Below, piece by piece: positions 11,426 through 23,331 of a stretch of 64,000 bases of DNA. The notes under the pieces were generated by a model. It did not search any database. It was not told where the DNA came from and saw nothing but the letters and a program-made list of their open reading frames with translations. The stretch covers positions 158,392,749 to 158,456,748 of the forward strand of contig OY757904.1 of NCBI GenBank assembly GCA_963585895.1, written 5' to 3'. The stretch comes from Sepioteuthis lessoniana (taxonomy: Eukaryota > Mollusca > Cephalopoda > Myopsida > Loliginidae). The stretch's first letter is position 1. The number at the start of each line of letters is the position of its first letter. The position numbers and the translations under genes are program-made.

Positions 11426-11933
11426 AGGTAGTGCGTTGTGCCGTCTCAGAGGCTATTAGGCTAGACTTTCGGAATTAGACCTAAAACAGGCTGTTAGATT
11501 GAGAGGCTGGTAGTCTGGATCACAGCATCGTGCTGTCTCAGGAGGTGTTTGAATAGACTTTCTGCGTAGCCCTGAAAAGGATTTTAAGCTGAGAGGCTGA
11601 TAGTGTTCCTGCGTCATCTGCGGCTGGTAGTATTCCTGCGTCGTCTGCTGGCTGGAATCAAGACGTCGGCTTTAGGGGAAGCCTGGAGCAGTGCGTCATG
11701 GGCAACTGCTACTGATAAGGCTTCGGTCGTAGAGTGACAAGAGGAGAATCGGATTCCTCCTTTATCCTTAGCTGACATCCAGCCAAAGTCTACCCCGACC
11801 GTTTTAATACAGCCACTTTTATGTCTACAGCGCGTTACTACTCTATGTGGTCTAAGTAGAATTAATTTGCTTATTATCGCAAAATAGTAGTGAGAAACTC
11901 CATTCTACTTCGACGAAGTTTTTTTATGACTAC
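11426..11933. other. Unassigned sequence beside the minisatellite
   Basis: Contains internal repeats of GAGAGGCTG(G/A)TAGT and TTCCTGCGTC(A/G)TCTG. It resembles retroelement LTR/leader DNA in composition, but no boundaries or coding were found. Confidence 0.35.
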
Positions 11934-12196
11934 TATAGGGGGGACATGTTATTTGGTAGATATGTTTGGTCCCCCGAAATTTATGTTGTAGTTTGGTATA
12001 TGTTTAGTGGCATATTATGTTTGGAAAAAGGCACATGGAGACAAATGTAGTAAAGATGTGTAAACGATATGAAACGGCGCGGACAAAAGGAACATTCAAA
12101 ACAAGGCGACAAACAAAACAAATTTATATTCAGAACAAAATATGCAATGATACATTTAAAACATTACTATGGTTCTATTATTGTTCGTAAAATAGT

Positions 12197-12255
<59 letters not shown>

Positions 12256-12759
12256 CTAACACAACTAAAACTACAGAAAGGGTTAAATAATAAAAGTATC
12301 CTATTAATGTTGACTACGTATTTCTGAATGTTCGTTTCTTTCTGTTGTTCGACGCAATTGCTGTTTTCGATGCTGGAAAAAGTCTTACAGACAAGGTATA
12401 CTGAGGAAAGGAATGTTTGCATGGCCTATACATTTTGTGGCGTTTGACGTCTGTTGGTTAATACGAGAGAATGATAGTATTCTCTCTGGAAGTCACACTG
12501 GAGAGAGTGTGTTTGCCCAGTAGGTGAAAAAGAGAAAGAGTGTTTGAAGACGAAGTATTTATAGAAAATACATGTCTTGGAATCGGCTCCAAAAAAACGC
12601 GGGACGAAAGTCAAATGAGGACGTAGTTTTAAGCAGTGATCACGTGGTTCTCATGGCCAATGGTTTCCCGAGACTGAATATTTGCGTGCGTCCGCCATCT
12701 TTGTTTCGGGAACAAATGGCATACCCGCCCATTTTAAATTATAGGAGTGTAAATCCTAT
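11934..12759. mobile_element. LTR-like repeat, family L1, copy 1 (826 bp)
   Basis: Homologous along its length to 21767-22991 once the 396-bp insertion in that copy is removed (826 against ~825 bp). It starts TATAGGGG and ends CCTAT. ACTAC at 11929-11933 and 12760-12764 is a perfect 5-bp candidate target-site duplication. A (TG)n microsatellite lies inside at 12199-12254. The minus strand carries a CTATAAATAC TATA-like box and CCAATGG. No protein coding is found, so a solo LTR is the best explanation, although the TG...CA ends are lacking. Confidence 0.6.
12199..12254. repeat. (TG)n microsatellite
   Basis: About 28 TG dinucleotides inside the L1 repeat. The second copy has a shorter (TG)n at the same place (22061-22083), so it is part of the element and has varied in length. 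Confidence 0.95.
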
Positions 12760-12764
12760 ACTAC

Positions 12765-13128
12765 CAATTTTGTCCATTAGTTGTGGACTGTCCTTAGAAA
12801 GAGCGGCTGAATTTAATATTTTTAAAAGACGTCCTATGTGGAGCGATTTGGTTCCTTAACAACCAGTCCCTCGATAGTTATTGGCTGACAGCATCAGTGA
12901 CTCATTGCTTCTTGGGAATTGGGTTTGTTTTTATTTTTTTTATTTTTCTTATGAGTATCCGGTTGACGACAATGAGAATAACTGTTCCAACACGAAGCAT
13001 AACAAACATGAATTCACCCATGACACGTTTCACACAGTTACAAATGTCTTGACTAAATTATAAAACTGAGTTTGTTTACTTTTTCTTTTGACAAAAACAA
13101 CACGGCAAACAACTCACACTCACACCTT
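12765..13128. other. No gene seen
   Basis: A short stretch between the L1 repeat and the 3' end of LINE copy A. No homology to the equivalent interval at 22992-23331 is visible, so the shared order of L1 and LINE in the two places looks coincidental. Confidence 0.5.
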
Positions 13129-14655
13129 ATCATCATCATGTCGTGCCGCCAGCATGGATATCCCTGACCTTCTCTCGCCACTCCTCCCTATCATTCATAG
13201 CTTCTGGCAGGTCTTCAGGGCTACATCCTGTATCCTCACAGAGCTGCTGTATGTATGTTCGAGCTTGTCGTCCTGCTTTTGTTCGGCCATATGAGGAGGT
13301 CCATAGGAGTACATCACTTATGAGCTCGTCCCTGCTTCTCCAGCAGTGTCCTGAATGTCTGGTTCGTCTAACTTGGATAGTTTTCGTGATGGGTGGCAAG
13401 TGGCCGTATAGTTAGTGCATTGTGGGGTGTTGCCTCCAGGACTTGTTCAATATCGCTCGCAGCATTTTTATGTAATTGCTGTCTATTTTTTTCTCCAGTC
13501 GTTAAGTTTGCGTCCAAGTAGTGCATCCATATAGCAGTATCGATACGACCGCTGCTTGGAAGAAACTTTGTTTCATTTTATCGGTCAGGTCTGACTTACA
13601 TATGATCGATAGCCTATCGGTAGCTGTCCATGCCTTTGTAAGCCACGTGTCGATGTCTTTTTCGGTTGATGAGACACTGCTTCCTTGGTAGGTGAACTTG
13701 TCTACTAGTTCCAGAGAGCTTTCGTCTAGTGTGGAAATGTCTCCTGTTTGATTAAAGCACATGTATTCTGTTTTGTATGTATTGACATGGAGGCTAATGC
13801 CTGCGGCGGCTTGTTCCAAACTATGCAGTAGTGTTTCGGCTTGGTCGGGTGTATTTGCCAGTATCGCTATGTCATAGGCGTAGTCGGCGTCGGTAATTGT
13901 TTTCGCAGGGTACCTTCTGCTTCTTTTCTTTGTCAGCTAGAAGCCGTTTTCTTTGATTTTATCAATCGATGTTCTAAGTACGTAGTCTAGACAGATAATA
14001 AAGAGGTATGGGACGAGTGTGTCCCCTTGCAGTACTCCTGCTACAATGTCGAAGTAGTCTGTGTCTCCATCCGATGAACGTACTTTCACTTTGGTGTTTC
14101 TATAGAGAATCGTTATTGCTGCAACGGTCTCTTTTGGTAGGCTGTATGCTAGCAGGATTTTTTCCACCTTCCCTCTGTGAATGGAATCAAAGGCCTTCGT
14201 AAAGTCGATAAATAGTATTGTCGCCTGTGGGTTTTTTGCCCATACGCCTTCAAGGATTCTACGGATAGTTAATATTTGTGAGGTCGTGGATCTATTTCTA
14301 CGGAAGCCATTTTGGTTTTTCCTAAGAATGTTGTCAATTTGGGGTTCTATGCGGTTTCGTAGTAGGACATGGTAAATTTTGGCTGCGATGGATGTAAGTG
14401 TTATACCTCGGTAGTTTTTGGCTAATCCGAGGTCGCCTTTTTAGGGAAGGGGAGGATGCATCCCTTCATCCATCTGTCAATCAAATTTTGATTATAGATT
14501 GCGTTGCAGTGTCGGAGCAGTATGTCGTCGAATTGTCTGGTCTTCCATACTTCTGGGGGAATTTTGTCAAGCTCCTCGGTTTTCCTATTTTTATTTTTTC
14601 TAAGAACTGAGTCGAGTTCTTCTTGAATGAAATAGTTCCGCTGTCTCGATAGGGA
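13129..14655 (-). pseudogene. RTE-like LINE, copy A (5'-truncated, dead)
   Basis: On the minus strand, broken frames give reverse transcriptase blocks in the order seen in the more intact copy at 51374-53086: IPPEVWKTRQFDDILL, KGCILPFPKK, GVLQGDTLVPYLF, YQGSSVSSTEKDIDTWLTKAW, then the C-terminal DVLLWTSSYGRTKAGRQART and EDTGCSPEDLPEAMNDREEW. The 3' end is a short (ATG)n tail (CATCATCATG on the plus strand at 13131), a tail type typical of RTE elements. Several frameshifts separate the blocks. The endonuclease and N-terminal linker are missing; the 5' edge abuts an L4 LTR-like repeat near 14660. Confidence 0.85.
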
Positions 14656-14667
14656 CTTACTGTAGTG

Positions 14668-15730
14668 ATTAGAAAAATAAAAATGCAGAAATTCCCAGAA
14701 GCCCCGACAGGAAGTGGGGAGGGCGCATGCCCAGAAAAAGGAACTGTCCCTGAGCAAAGGTGAAATTCAACCTCACTTCAGCCTATGGTGTTTCAGGTAA
14801 TTTGGTTGTTGTTATTATCTGACTCCATTTTTGGTTGTTCATTTGGGTTTCAGGTTTTCCTGACTCCGTTAGGTTTCTTCTTCATGTTAATTTGCTAGTT
14901 TCTCTTCTTGGTCTATGGTGGTTGCAATGGAATTATAAGGAAAGAAGACTGAGAAAGAAAGATGCCTTTTAATTTTAACTTTATTGCATTTGGGGTTTTC
15001 GCACGAACTCTGTAGTGAGGAAATGTCTTCTGGATTATTTGAGAACCATCATTTTTCCCAAATCAGGCGTTGAAATTTACTTGTCTCTTTTGGAATTGAT
15101 AATGTCTATTATGCGGTGTTTTTAGTTGCCGTTTGATAAGTCCATTATTTGGTATTTTTAGTCGTCGGTTGCTGGTAACAGAGACGGTTGCTACGAGTGG
15201 AAAAGTCAACCTGCGTGCCGCACACAAACGGACCCGGGGGCCTTCCACCAGCAGCAAGAAGGATTTAAGTGTTTTCACTTCACTGGTCACTGCTAAAAGA
15301 GGACGGGAACCTTTCTTTTATCGGGGCGGTTCCTTTTCTTTTGTGCATGCGTCGCCCCTCTTCCTGTTAGAGGATTCTGAGAGTTTCCGCATTTCAAAAA
15401 TATTTATTTTCAATTTAATTTAATTTTTATTTTATTTTTCTATTCTCTACAAGCCTTACCTTTGATACGAGCGCGCCTTCTTTCCCCCGGCTGCTAACAA
15501 GGAGCGCACGTGTCCTCCCAAGCCTCGTTCTTGGCGTAAGACCTTGTCTCCTCTAGTAGCTGCCTATATTAAAAATACCACTGGACATGACTACGCTGAA
15601 TTTGGATTTATCAAACACAGGAGATGTCTAGTATATTCTAACACCTTGTCTGGGATTCAGGAAAAATTTCATCACCCACAGGATGGTTGATGAACCAATA
15701 ACTAAAGTTTACATATTAAAGGTATCGTCA
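14668..15730. mobile_element. LTR-like repeat, family L4, copy 2, split by a ~670-bp insert
   Basis: 14680-14790 and 15457-15730 together match the L4 copy at 9189-9590, with 14790-15457 inserted between. The insert itself ends in a segment (about 15326-15412) that is the reverse complement of 14670-14752, giving an inverted repeat. A rearranged or twice-inserted LTR is likely. Boundaries are approximate. Confidence 0.45.
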
Positions 15731-15984
15731 TCATCCTTTTTCCTTTTACCGTCTTTAAAAAAGACCAAACCATTCCTTTACACCTACTCTTCCTTACGAA
15801 GGAAAAGTTTGACAAATCGATTGATTTTTAACTATTTTATCTTATCATGTAATCTGTAAAAATCAGAAAGCAAATGTTCTCATTTTCTTTATTACAAACA
15901 TATTGAAATGAATGCGTGATTTTAAAGCGCAATAATATCTCTTTTCTGAGTTGTAAATCGACACATACATTCCATTACACACAC

Positions 15985-15990
<6 letters not shown>

Positions 15991-16036
<46 letters not shown>
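15991..16036. repeat. (TA)n(GA)n microsatellite
   Basis: Thirteen TA units passing directly into about ten GA units. Confidence 0.95.
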
Positions 16037-16041
<5 letters not shown>

Positions 16042-17049
16042 TCGCACCGACCGTCACGTATGATTAAGCCGCTGGCAATGTGGGTTCTCTTTATATGGCA
16101 CACAGGTGGTTCAGATCGACTTTTCTAAGAGTTACGTAGCATGGTTTATGATCGGAAAATATTTCTATGCCTTTTTTTCGCGATCGTCCCAGAGGTGGGT
16201 GTGTAGAGCAGGTTGCCATATAAGCAGTTGTTATCGAGGGGAACTCTTCTGTTTGTGTTGTTTAGGTTAGACATTTCATAAGAAATATATGATTTCATAA
16301 TTGCATGAAAGTTGTGTTATATTCGCGTATACTAATAGTTTTTCTTGGTGATGTAATTTGTTGGGTTGACAAGCATTCTTTGTTTGGCTGGTTGCAGATA
16401 GAATTATTAGTTACTTGGTAGTGGGGAAAAATGTTTTAGTCTTGTACCAACTCCCCAAGGACCAATATTAGCATTCGTGTATACTTATAAAGAGGGGAGG
16501 GGAAATGGAGGTAAAGGGAGGGTTGTCCTGGTTAGGACAACATTGTATAACTCAATGTTCAGCGGTGCGGTAAAAAGAAATGATAACAAATAAATAGGTT
16601 AACAAAAAATGCTGGCTAAAGAGAAAGGGTGTATTCATGAGGAATATACATAGCAATTTTATAGAGTAAACGTTTGTAAGGGAAAATTTCTTTCAAAAGA
16701 ACATAAACTCATTTGTATATACCAAGAACATTTAACATTTTATATACACAATATACCTACAAGTGGTATTAAAAGGAAATACTATATAAACGTTTGTCAA
16801 CAACTAGAATTATAGTGATATCGTTCTATGAACAAACAGTGTATAGTATAGATACAAAATAGTAAAAAGCTTACAAGTTAAGATAACTATGTCGCTTTAC
16901 CATTCTTTGGCAGAGATTAGAGGCAAAAAGGGGATGAGTTTTTGGAACTATCATGTGCCCACTTACGGGGTTCCAAACGGAACTGGGCGTCAATTGGGCA
17001 TGCAAATCATCTAAGAGATATAATCATTTATTGTATCTCTACAGAGCAC

Positions 17050-17050
<1 letters not shown>

Positions 17051-17095
<45 letters not shown>
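17051..17095. repeat. (AG)n microsatellite
   Basis: About 22 AG dinucleotides. The Arg-Glu repeat in the overlapping open frame is produced by it. Confidence 0.95.
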
Positions 17096-17098
<3 letters not shown>

Positions 17099-17243
17099 TC
17101 GGCGTATTTACATGCTTCGATGGTACTGGTTCCAATTAGTCAATTAGTCAAAAATGGTTATATGACCACCGCGTCAGCGCAGTAAACAGTTGCCAGTGTC
17201 TTGTGTGGTCGTATACCTTTTTAGCTAAGAAAATATTGTTAAG

Positions 17244-17984
17244 TGTTGTTACGTTGTTATTTCCTCGCTAAATATTGTTGGAAAATAAAGGAGAGAAGAA
17301 CCAAGATGTCGAAAAGTTTTTATGATAGGTTTTTAATGGCAGCGTACAAAAGGGTTTACGTTTATGCTGCAAGTCTCGTAGGAAGGAAGGAATTAGCTAT
17401 GGAGTTGAGAAGGCATTTTAGCAGCTAAATGCCTGAGCGAAATGTGCATCGTTAGGTTAGCAAAGGTCATGTTCGCTGGTTAAGGACAGGAATGATGTAG
17501 ACACCCAGGGATGTGTGGTCCTGGTTGTTTGGGGGAGAGAAATGTGAATGTCTCCAGAAAATGTTTTCCAGGGATGAAGTAGCTGGATGTCTGAGCGGAA
17601 TTTTGCGTCGCAGTCGACATAGCCAAAGTTGGAGGTGACTTAAAGTGGTTCCTGTGTGTGGCGTATTGAATTCATCTAATTCATATTCAACTGGGAACCC
17701 TTGGTCTATGAGAATAGACTCAAGAGGCCCATAAATTAGATGGCTTTCTTCATGGTGTCATGATGCTGCTGCTAATGAAGAGAGCGGACAGTAAGTACGT
17801 CTGTCCTTTTTGAAAGGTTCTGAGGAAGAGAGTGCTTGGCAGGCTTTCCCCAATTTGGTGCTGCCCGGAAAAATGATCCGGGATGAATAGGATAAGTCAT
17901 CCTCATTGGGTGAAAATATGCGTCGACCCTAACGGTCAAATTAATTTACGCGCCAAACAAAAATACGAAGTTCTTTCTGCTACA
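17244..17984 (-). mobile_element. LTR-like repeat, family L3, copy 2
   Basis: The plus strand starts TGTTGTTACG and ends TTTCTGCTACA, so either strand has TG...CA ends. It shares several blocks with 5229-6051 and weaker ones with 42600-43292. A CCAAT motif is on the minus strand (in ACCCAATGAGG). No target-site duplication was found at these ends. The 61-residue frame at 17243-17428 lies inside and is not supported as a gene. Confidence 0.5.
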
Positions 17985-18654
17985 ACTTCTTATTTCTTTA
18001 TTTACCTGATGAAAGAGTCATTAATCATAATAAGATTGATTTAGAGAGTAACAATTGCTATTATTTCTTTTGTCCAAAAGTTATTTTCGAATAATATTGT
18101 TTTTCTGCAGTGTCTTATTCAAATGTAAGACTCAAAAGACAATATAGATACGCGGAAAGAAAAAAAAATCCTGTGGCTGGCACCGTATGCAGCAAGTCGG
18201 TCACGAAGTCCCCTGCTATGCCTCTTTTTCTAACCAACATACGAGGCGTGGGGAGAGGCTACTCTGGCTGTAGACAATAACTTCTGCAAAATAACTAAAA
18301 TGGGGAATATGGACATCCACAATTGGACTTTCGAATTAAACTTCGAATTTTGAATTCGTTTCGTTGAACATTCGAGCTTATTCGCTTTAATCCCGGCATA
18401 TACGACATATGCATGGGAGAAATTATGTGCAAAGGCATTGTCAAGAGGAAATGTTAGGAAGTAATGTTTCAAACGTGCGGCTTTCTACCAATTTTTCCTG
18501 CCAAGATTCCTGAAGTGAGACACGTGCATCTTGAGAAGGGACAAAAGGCGGTCTAGAAGAAGCCGTTACTCCTCTACACTGCGGTCCACGAATAAAGAGG
18601 GATAAACAGGGGCTGGACGAGGACAATTTCCATTCGCTTCTGTTGAAGCCTTTA

Positions 18655-18775
18655 AGTCATTTAATTCCTCGCAAGAGAAACTTGACTAAGGCTTGAAGCT
18701 TTTACTCCCTTTAAAAAAAGACATTATAGTTTCTGGCGAGAGAAACTTGACTGAGGCCTGAAGCCTTTACATGGA
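18655..18775. repeat. Two tandem ~75-bp units
   Basis: GCAAGAGAAACTTGACTAAGG then GCTTGAAGC...TTTAC is repeated as GCGAGAGAAACTTGACTGAGG then CCTGAAGCCTTTAC about 70 bases later, after a first partial unit (TGAAGCCTTTAAG). Function unknown. Confidence 0.5.
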
Positions 18776-20959
18776 CAAGATGAACTTTTGTCCCTCACCA
18801 TGCAAGAATACGAACTTTATTGTGGGTTATTTTGTTTTGTGGAAAACCCATATTTTGAGTAAGTGTTTTTTTTTTCTATTGTTGAAACTTTGTTACAAGG
18901 CGCCAAGAATTTGTTCTATTGTGGACGCTCGCATATGAGAAATATATCCAACTTTGTGAAGAATATTCTCTCGGGATGGCTCTTGTAAATAAATTCTTTT
19001 AAATTATAATCAAACAAGATTATTTGTGTTTTTTCCTGGTTTTTCCTTTCCCCATTTTCTTTCAGACGCGGATTAAAAGTCGAATTTACCTGAAAGCGGA
19101 TAAATTTGCGGCATAAAAAAGTCATAAAACAAAACAAAACAATAAAAAAAAAAAAACAACGACAAAAAAACAAAGCAAAAAAAAACAAAACAAAACAAAA
19201 GGCAAAAACAAGCAGCCACTTTCCATCTCATACAGTGCGCATTTGGCGCTCATTATGCAATATATTTATCTTCACTACATTTTTCGTGACATGCTGTTAA
19301 AGAATTTTTAGTTACTAAGAGATTTAACAATCTCTCTCGGGTAAAATATGATAGAATTTTGTAAGCTTTCTTTCATCTGACGCATAGACTTACAGACCAT
19401 GTACAAAAAACTCTCTGCAAACAACGACACAAAGATGTCAATATGAACGTAAGATGAACGCGATTCCCTAACCTCTCGGTATAAAATGCCATTAAAATGA
19501 ATCAATCGGGCATAATGTTATATTCAAGATGCAACTCCATAGTCATCCAATGTGCAATTGATATTTTATAGACTTGGTTTGCTGACCTTTTTTCTTTTTT
19601 ATTGCCGAGCCCACTTGTTTGTTCGTAGGTTTTCCTGTTTTTAAAGTGCATTTGAATGATGCAAGAATCACTGTGTTTTGTTTGATTGCTCATCCCAGTT
19701 ATTGGTGGGCAATTCTATGTTTAGATACTTAAATGAATTGCAAAACTCTATATCCTGATATAACTTAAACACTGGCTCACGTATTCAAGCCAGTGAAATG
19801 TACATATGCTAGTCGAAATATTTAGCAGAGGAGTCAACGGAAAAGGGGTCAGTCAGTAAGTCAATCAGTAGGCAGCCAATCAAATCGAAAGAGAACACTA
19901 GAAAATACGTTAGGACCTGCTGGTCTAAAAATATATTGAGATATAGAATGAAACAGTTCACCTCTAATATATCAACTTGATCTGAACACAAGAGATTTAC
20001 AACTTCGTTGTGTAGTCATCTCCCCCCTTTTCTCTATCATCCTCATGTTTTTCTTCTTCATCTTCTCAATCACCCTTACCTTTTCTTCCTCCTCTTCCTC
20101 CTTTTCTCTCTGATCCTCATCTTTTCCTTCTTCAGCTCCTCACTTGCCTCTGTCACCCTCACTTTTTTCTTCCATATCTTTTTTTTTCTTTCATTCCTAT
20201 TTTTCGTTTTTCATTTTTTTTTCCTTTTCTGTCTCTTGTTTGCCATTTAGCAAACAAACCTTTTATTTCTGCAATATTCAAAGTTTTTTTTTTTACATCA
20301 GAATTGATGTTGTAATCATTTATTCTATTTATGGTCATCTGCCATTATTATCATTCTATATTTAAAGTTCAGTCTCTTATATTGAATAATAGCAGACTTG
20401 TTCTAAACCAAATGCAACAGGCAACACAAACTTGATTCATAAAGAGGAAGAAAAATCTTTGAATGTAAAAATTGATTTGATGCTTATAAACCTTGCACCA
20501 TTATATAAACGAACAACTAGGGAATGTACTTTTATGAAAATTATTTCTCTATACAATCTAATTGGAGTAATAGTTGAAGAACTGGTCTACTGTTATTTGA
20601 AATAATGACAACTTGAAAAATCAGTAGCAAACAGTTTCAATGCACAATTATCCTGCTGGATGGAGTTACAGTCAGTAGAGAATATAAATGCTGCATTTCC
20701 TCTTCCTGTTTTTCTCTTTCCATTTGTTGTTGCTAAGAGGAAGGTCACATCAATGTCTCTCCTTTTTGAAAACCCACTTCCTCCGACAGATTTGGTAATT
20801 CTCTGCAAAAAGCAAGAACTTTTTGTCTAAATCAAATTGATATAAATATTTTCTGTGAAAACAAAAAAAAAAAAAAAAAAATTAAATTCCATGCTTGTAA
20901 GCATTCTTTTTAAGACAGAAAAAAATTGTTGGTTATTTCTTTATTTTCACTTTGGACCT

Positions 20960-21001
<42 letters not shown>

Positions 21002-21766
21002 AAAAAAGACTCCATTTACTTTTTAGAGTTAGAACTCTAAGAAATGCAAGTCAGTGAATTGTTTTTTTTTTCCTGACAGATCAACCAAGCCACATGTACT
21101 TTTAAACATTGATTTTTAGTGTGTTCAGATCAAAATAATTTGATCCTTCTGGTCATTTGGAGGCTTTTATTCTGGAGTTGCATATATCCCAAGATGGCTA
21201 CCGCCAGTGCTGCCACTTGGTGGTCTTTATTAATATCACTCTATACATTAAGATATTTCTCTATCTTTTGTTTTAACCTTTGCATTGCAGTATACAGCAT
21301 AATCTATTATACATTTTCAATCCAAAATACTCTGAGAACTATCAAGTCAAAAGTTTTGTGATAAGCATGTTAGTTTGCAACATGTATATCATGTGACTGA
21401 AGCAGTTTAAGCTGTGGAGGATACCAGCTGTGGTTGGTAGTATCAGGGTAGTTGGTGCCCTGACATGTTGTGCATTGCTTTATATGTGATTTAAAAGCCG
21501 TTCAGATGAACATGCAATGTAGTCTAATTTGGGAACTCATATTTTTCAAGTTTGAACTAGGCCATAACGCCGCTAAAGCAACCATAAAAATTTGTTATAC
21601 AAAAGATGGAGGTGTAGTGATTATTCGTGTATAAAGTTGATCAATTTAGTACAAAGCTCAGAGAGCATCACAATAAACTACACAGTTTTCTTTGATTTTC
21701 ATAGATTGCTATTCAAAACTTAGGTAAGAGTTTTTAAAAAAACATTAATTTGATTTTATTATCCTG
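18776..21766. other. Intergenic DNA, no gene seen
   Basis: AT-rich, with an A-rich run near 19130-19200, a long pyrimidine-rich (T/C) stretch at about 20020-20250 and (TA)n at 20961-20999. Open frames follow base composition only. Confidence 0.55.
20961..20999. repeat. (TA)n microsatellite
   Basis: About 19 TA dinucleotides. Confidence 0.95.
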
Positions 21767-22991
21767 TGTTGGGGAAACATGTTATTTGGTAGATATGTTT
21801 GGTCCCCTAAAATTTATGTTGTATTTGGTATATGTTTAGTGGTATATTATTTTTGTTTATACTTGGAAAATGGCACATGGAGGCAGTTGTAGTAAAGATG
21901 TAATGATATGAAAGATGTGTAAACGATATGAAACGGCGCGAACAAAAGGAACATTCAAAATAAGCGACATAAACAAAACAAATTTATATCTTAACAATAC
22001 ATACAATGAAAACATTTAAAACATTACTATGGTTCTATTACTGTCCGTGAAAATATTCTCTGTGTGTGTGTGTGTGTGTGTGACTAACACAATTAAAAAC
22101 TATAAAAAGGACTAAATGACAAAGTGTCCGATGCATGTTAACTACGCATTTCTAATTGTTCGTTTCTTTCTGTGACTTGACGCAATTGCTGTTTTCGAGG
22201 CTGGAAAAAGTCTCACAGACAATGTATACTGAGGAAAGGAATGTTTGCATGGCTTATACATTTTGTGGCGTTTGACGGCTGTTGGTAAATATGAGAGAGT
22301 GACAGTATTCTTTCTGGAAGTCACACTGGAGAGAGTGTGTTAGCCCTGCAAGTGAAAATGTGAAAAAAGAAAGAGTGTGTAATATATGTACTTGGGTTAT
22401 GTTATTTGAGATAATAAATGAGAAGTACAAATATTAACTTTAAAATAGGAATTTTATTCTTCGTATACAACGCCACGCGTTGGCTAGAAAATGTCCGGCG
22501 GTCAACACGTGTGTTTAGTGTTTGAAATCTCTTCAGCAACTGCCTCCTCTTCTGCCCTTGGGTCGTCTTCGGCAACTGCTACTATCTCCGCTGATTGGCC
22601 AGAGGGAGAGGGAGAGCGAGAGAGAAAAGGAGAGAGAAGGAAAGAGAGAAGAGTGAGAGGCGATGGATTCTGGGATAGCATTCCTTGGCCGAGGTGGAAG
22701 TAAGGACCAAGATTTCTGTTAAGGTAGTATTGACTGCTCATTTACTGACCTTAGTAAGGGAGGTGATACTACAAGTGTTTGAAGACGAAGTATTTATAGA
22801 AAATACGTGTCTTGGAGTCGGCTCCAAAAGCGCGGGACGAAAGTCAAATGAGGACGTAGTTTTAAGCAGTGATCATGTGGTTCTCATGGCCAATGGTTTC
22901 CCGAGACTGAATATTCGCGTGCGTCCGCCATCTTTGTTTCGGGAACAAATGGCATACCGCCCATTTTAAATTATAGGAGTGTAAGTCCTAT
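21767..22991. mobile_element. LTR-like repeat, family L1, copy 2, with nested insertion
   Basis: Homologous to 11934-12759. It starts TGTTGGGGAA and ends CCTAT, flanked by TCCTG (21762-21766) and ACCTG (22992-22996), a 4-of-5 match to a target-site duplication. A 396-bp solo LTR plus 4-bp duplication sits inside (22378-22777). Without it the length is about 825 bp, equal to copy 1. Confidence 0.6.
22378..22773. mobile_element. Solo LTR (396 bp) nested in the L1 repeat
   Basis: The segment starts TGTAATATATG and ends ATACTACA, with TG...CA ends, and is flanked by AGTG at 22374-22377 and 22774-22777. The paralogous L1 copy has an uninterrupted AAAGAGTGTTTGAAG at 12534-12548, which is the empty site. 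Comparison of filled and empty sites fixes both borders. There is no internal coding; a purine-rich run (about 22605-22660) lies inside. Confidence 0.82.
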
Positions 22992-23331
22992 ACCTGATAG
23001 TATCCAGCCTTGACTCTTGTGAGACAGATCAATGAAATTAAATCAGGGAAAAAGCAAGACAAGTTACTTCTTTTGAACATGTCTGTGAATCATTACAGAT
23101 TAGCTGTGTCTTCTCTAAATCTGATTGTTACAAGTCTAGCTTTAGTAATAACATTGCTGTTGCTTACCTTTTCCGTAATAACATATCATTTTGTTAGTTG
23201 GTGCTAGGGAGGAAATTCAGCCAAGTTCCTATTCACCAAGGTCTAATATGAATGCTAGTATATCCTATAACATAGAAAAAAGAGAAGAAAAGACAAGGTA
23301 AGCGCATTTATACAAATAGGAAAAATTTAAT
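22992..23331. other. No gene seen
   Basis: A short unique-looking interval between the L1 repeat and LINE copy B. Confidence 0.5.

Larger units (their letters stand above)
15731..17243. other. No gene seen; contains microsatellites
   Basis: AT-rich sequence with (TA)n(GA)n at 15991-16036 and (AG)n at 17051-17095. No recognised transposon domains. Confidence 0.55.

Noticed and set aside
20008-20365. Hydrophobic membrane protein ORFs
   Set aside because: The Phe/Leu/Ser-rich frames come from a T/C-rich tract with no conserved pattern.
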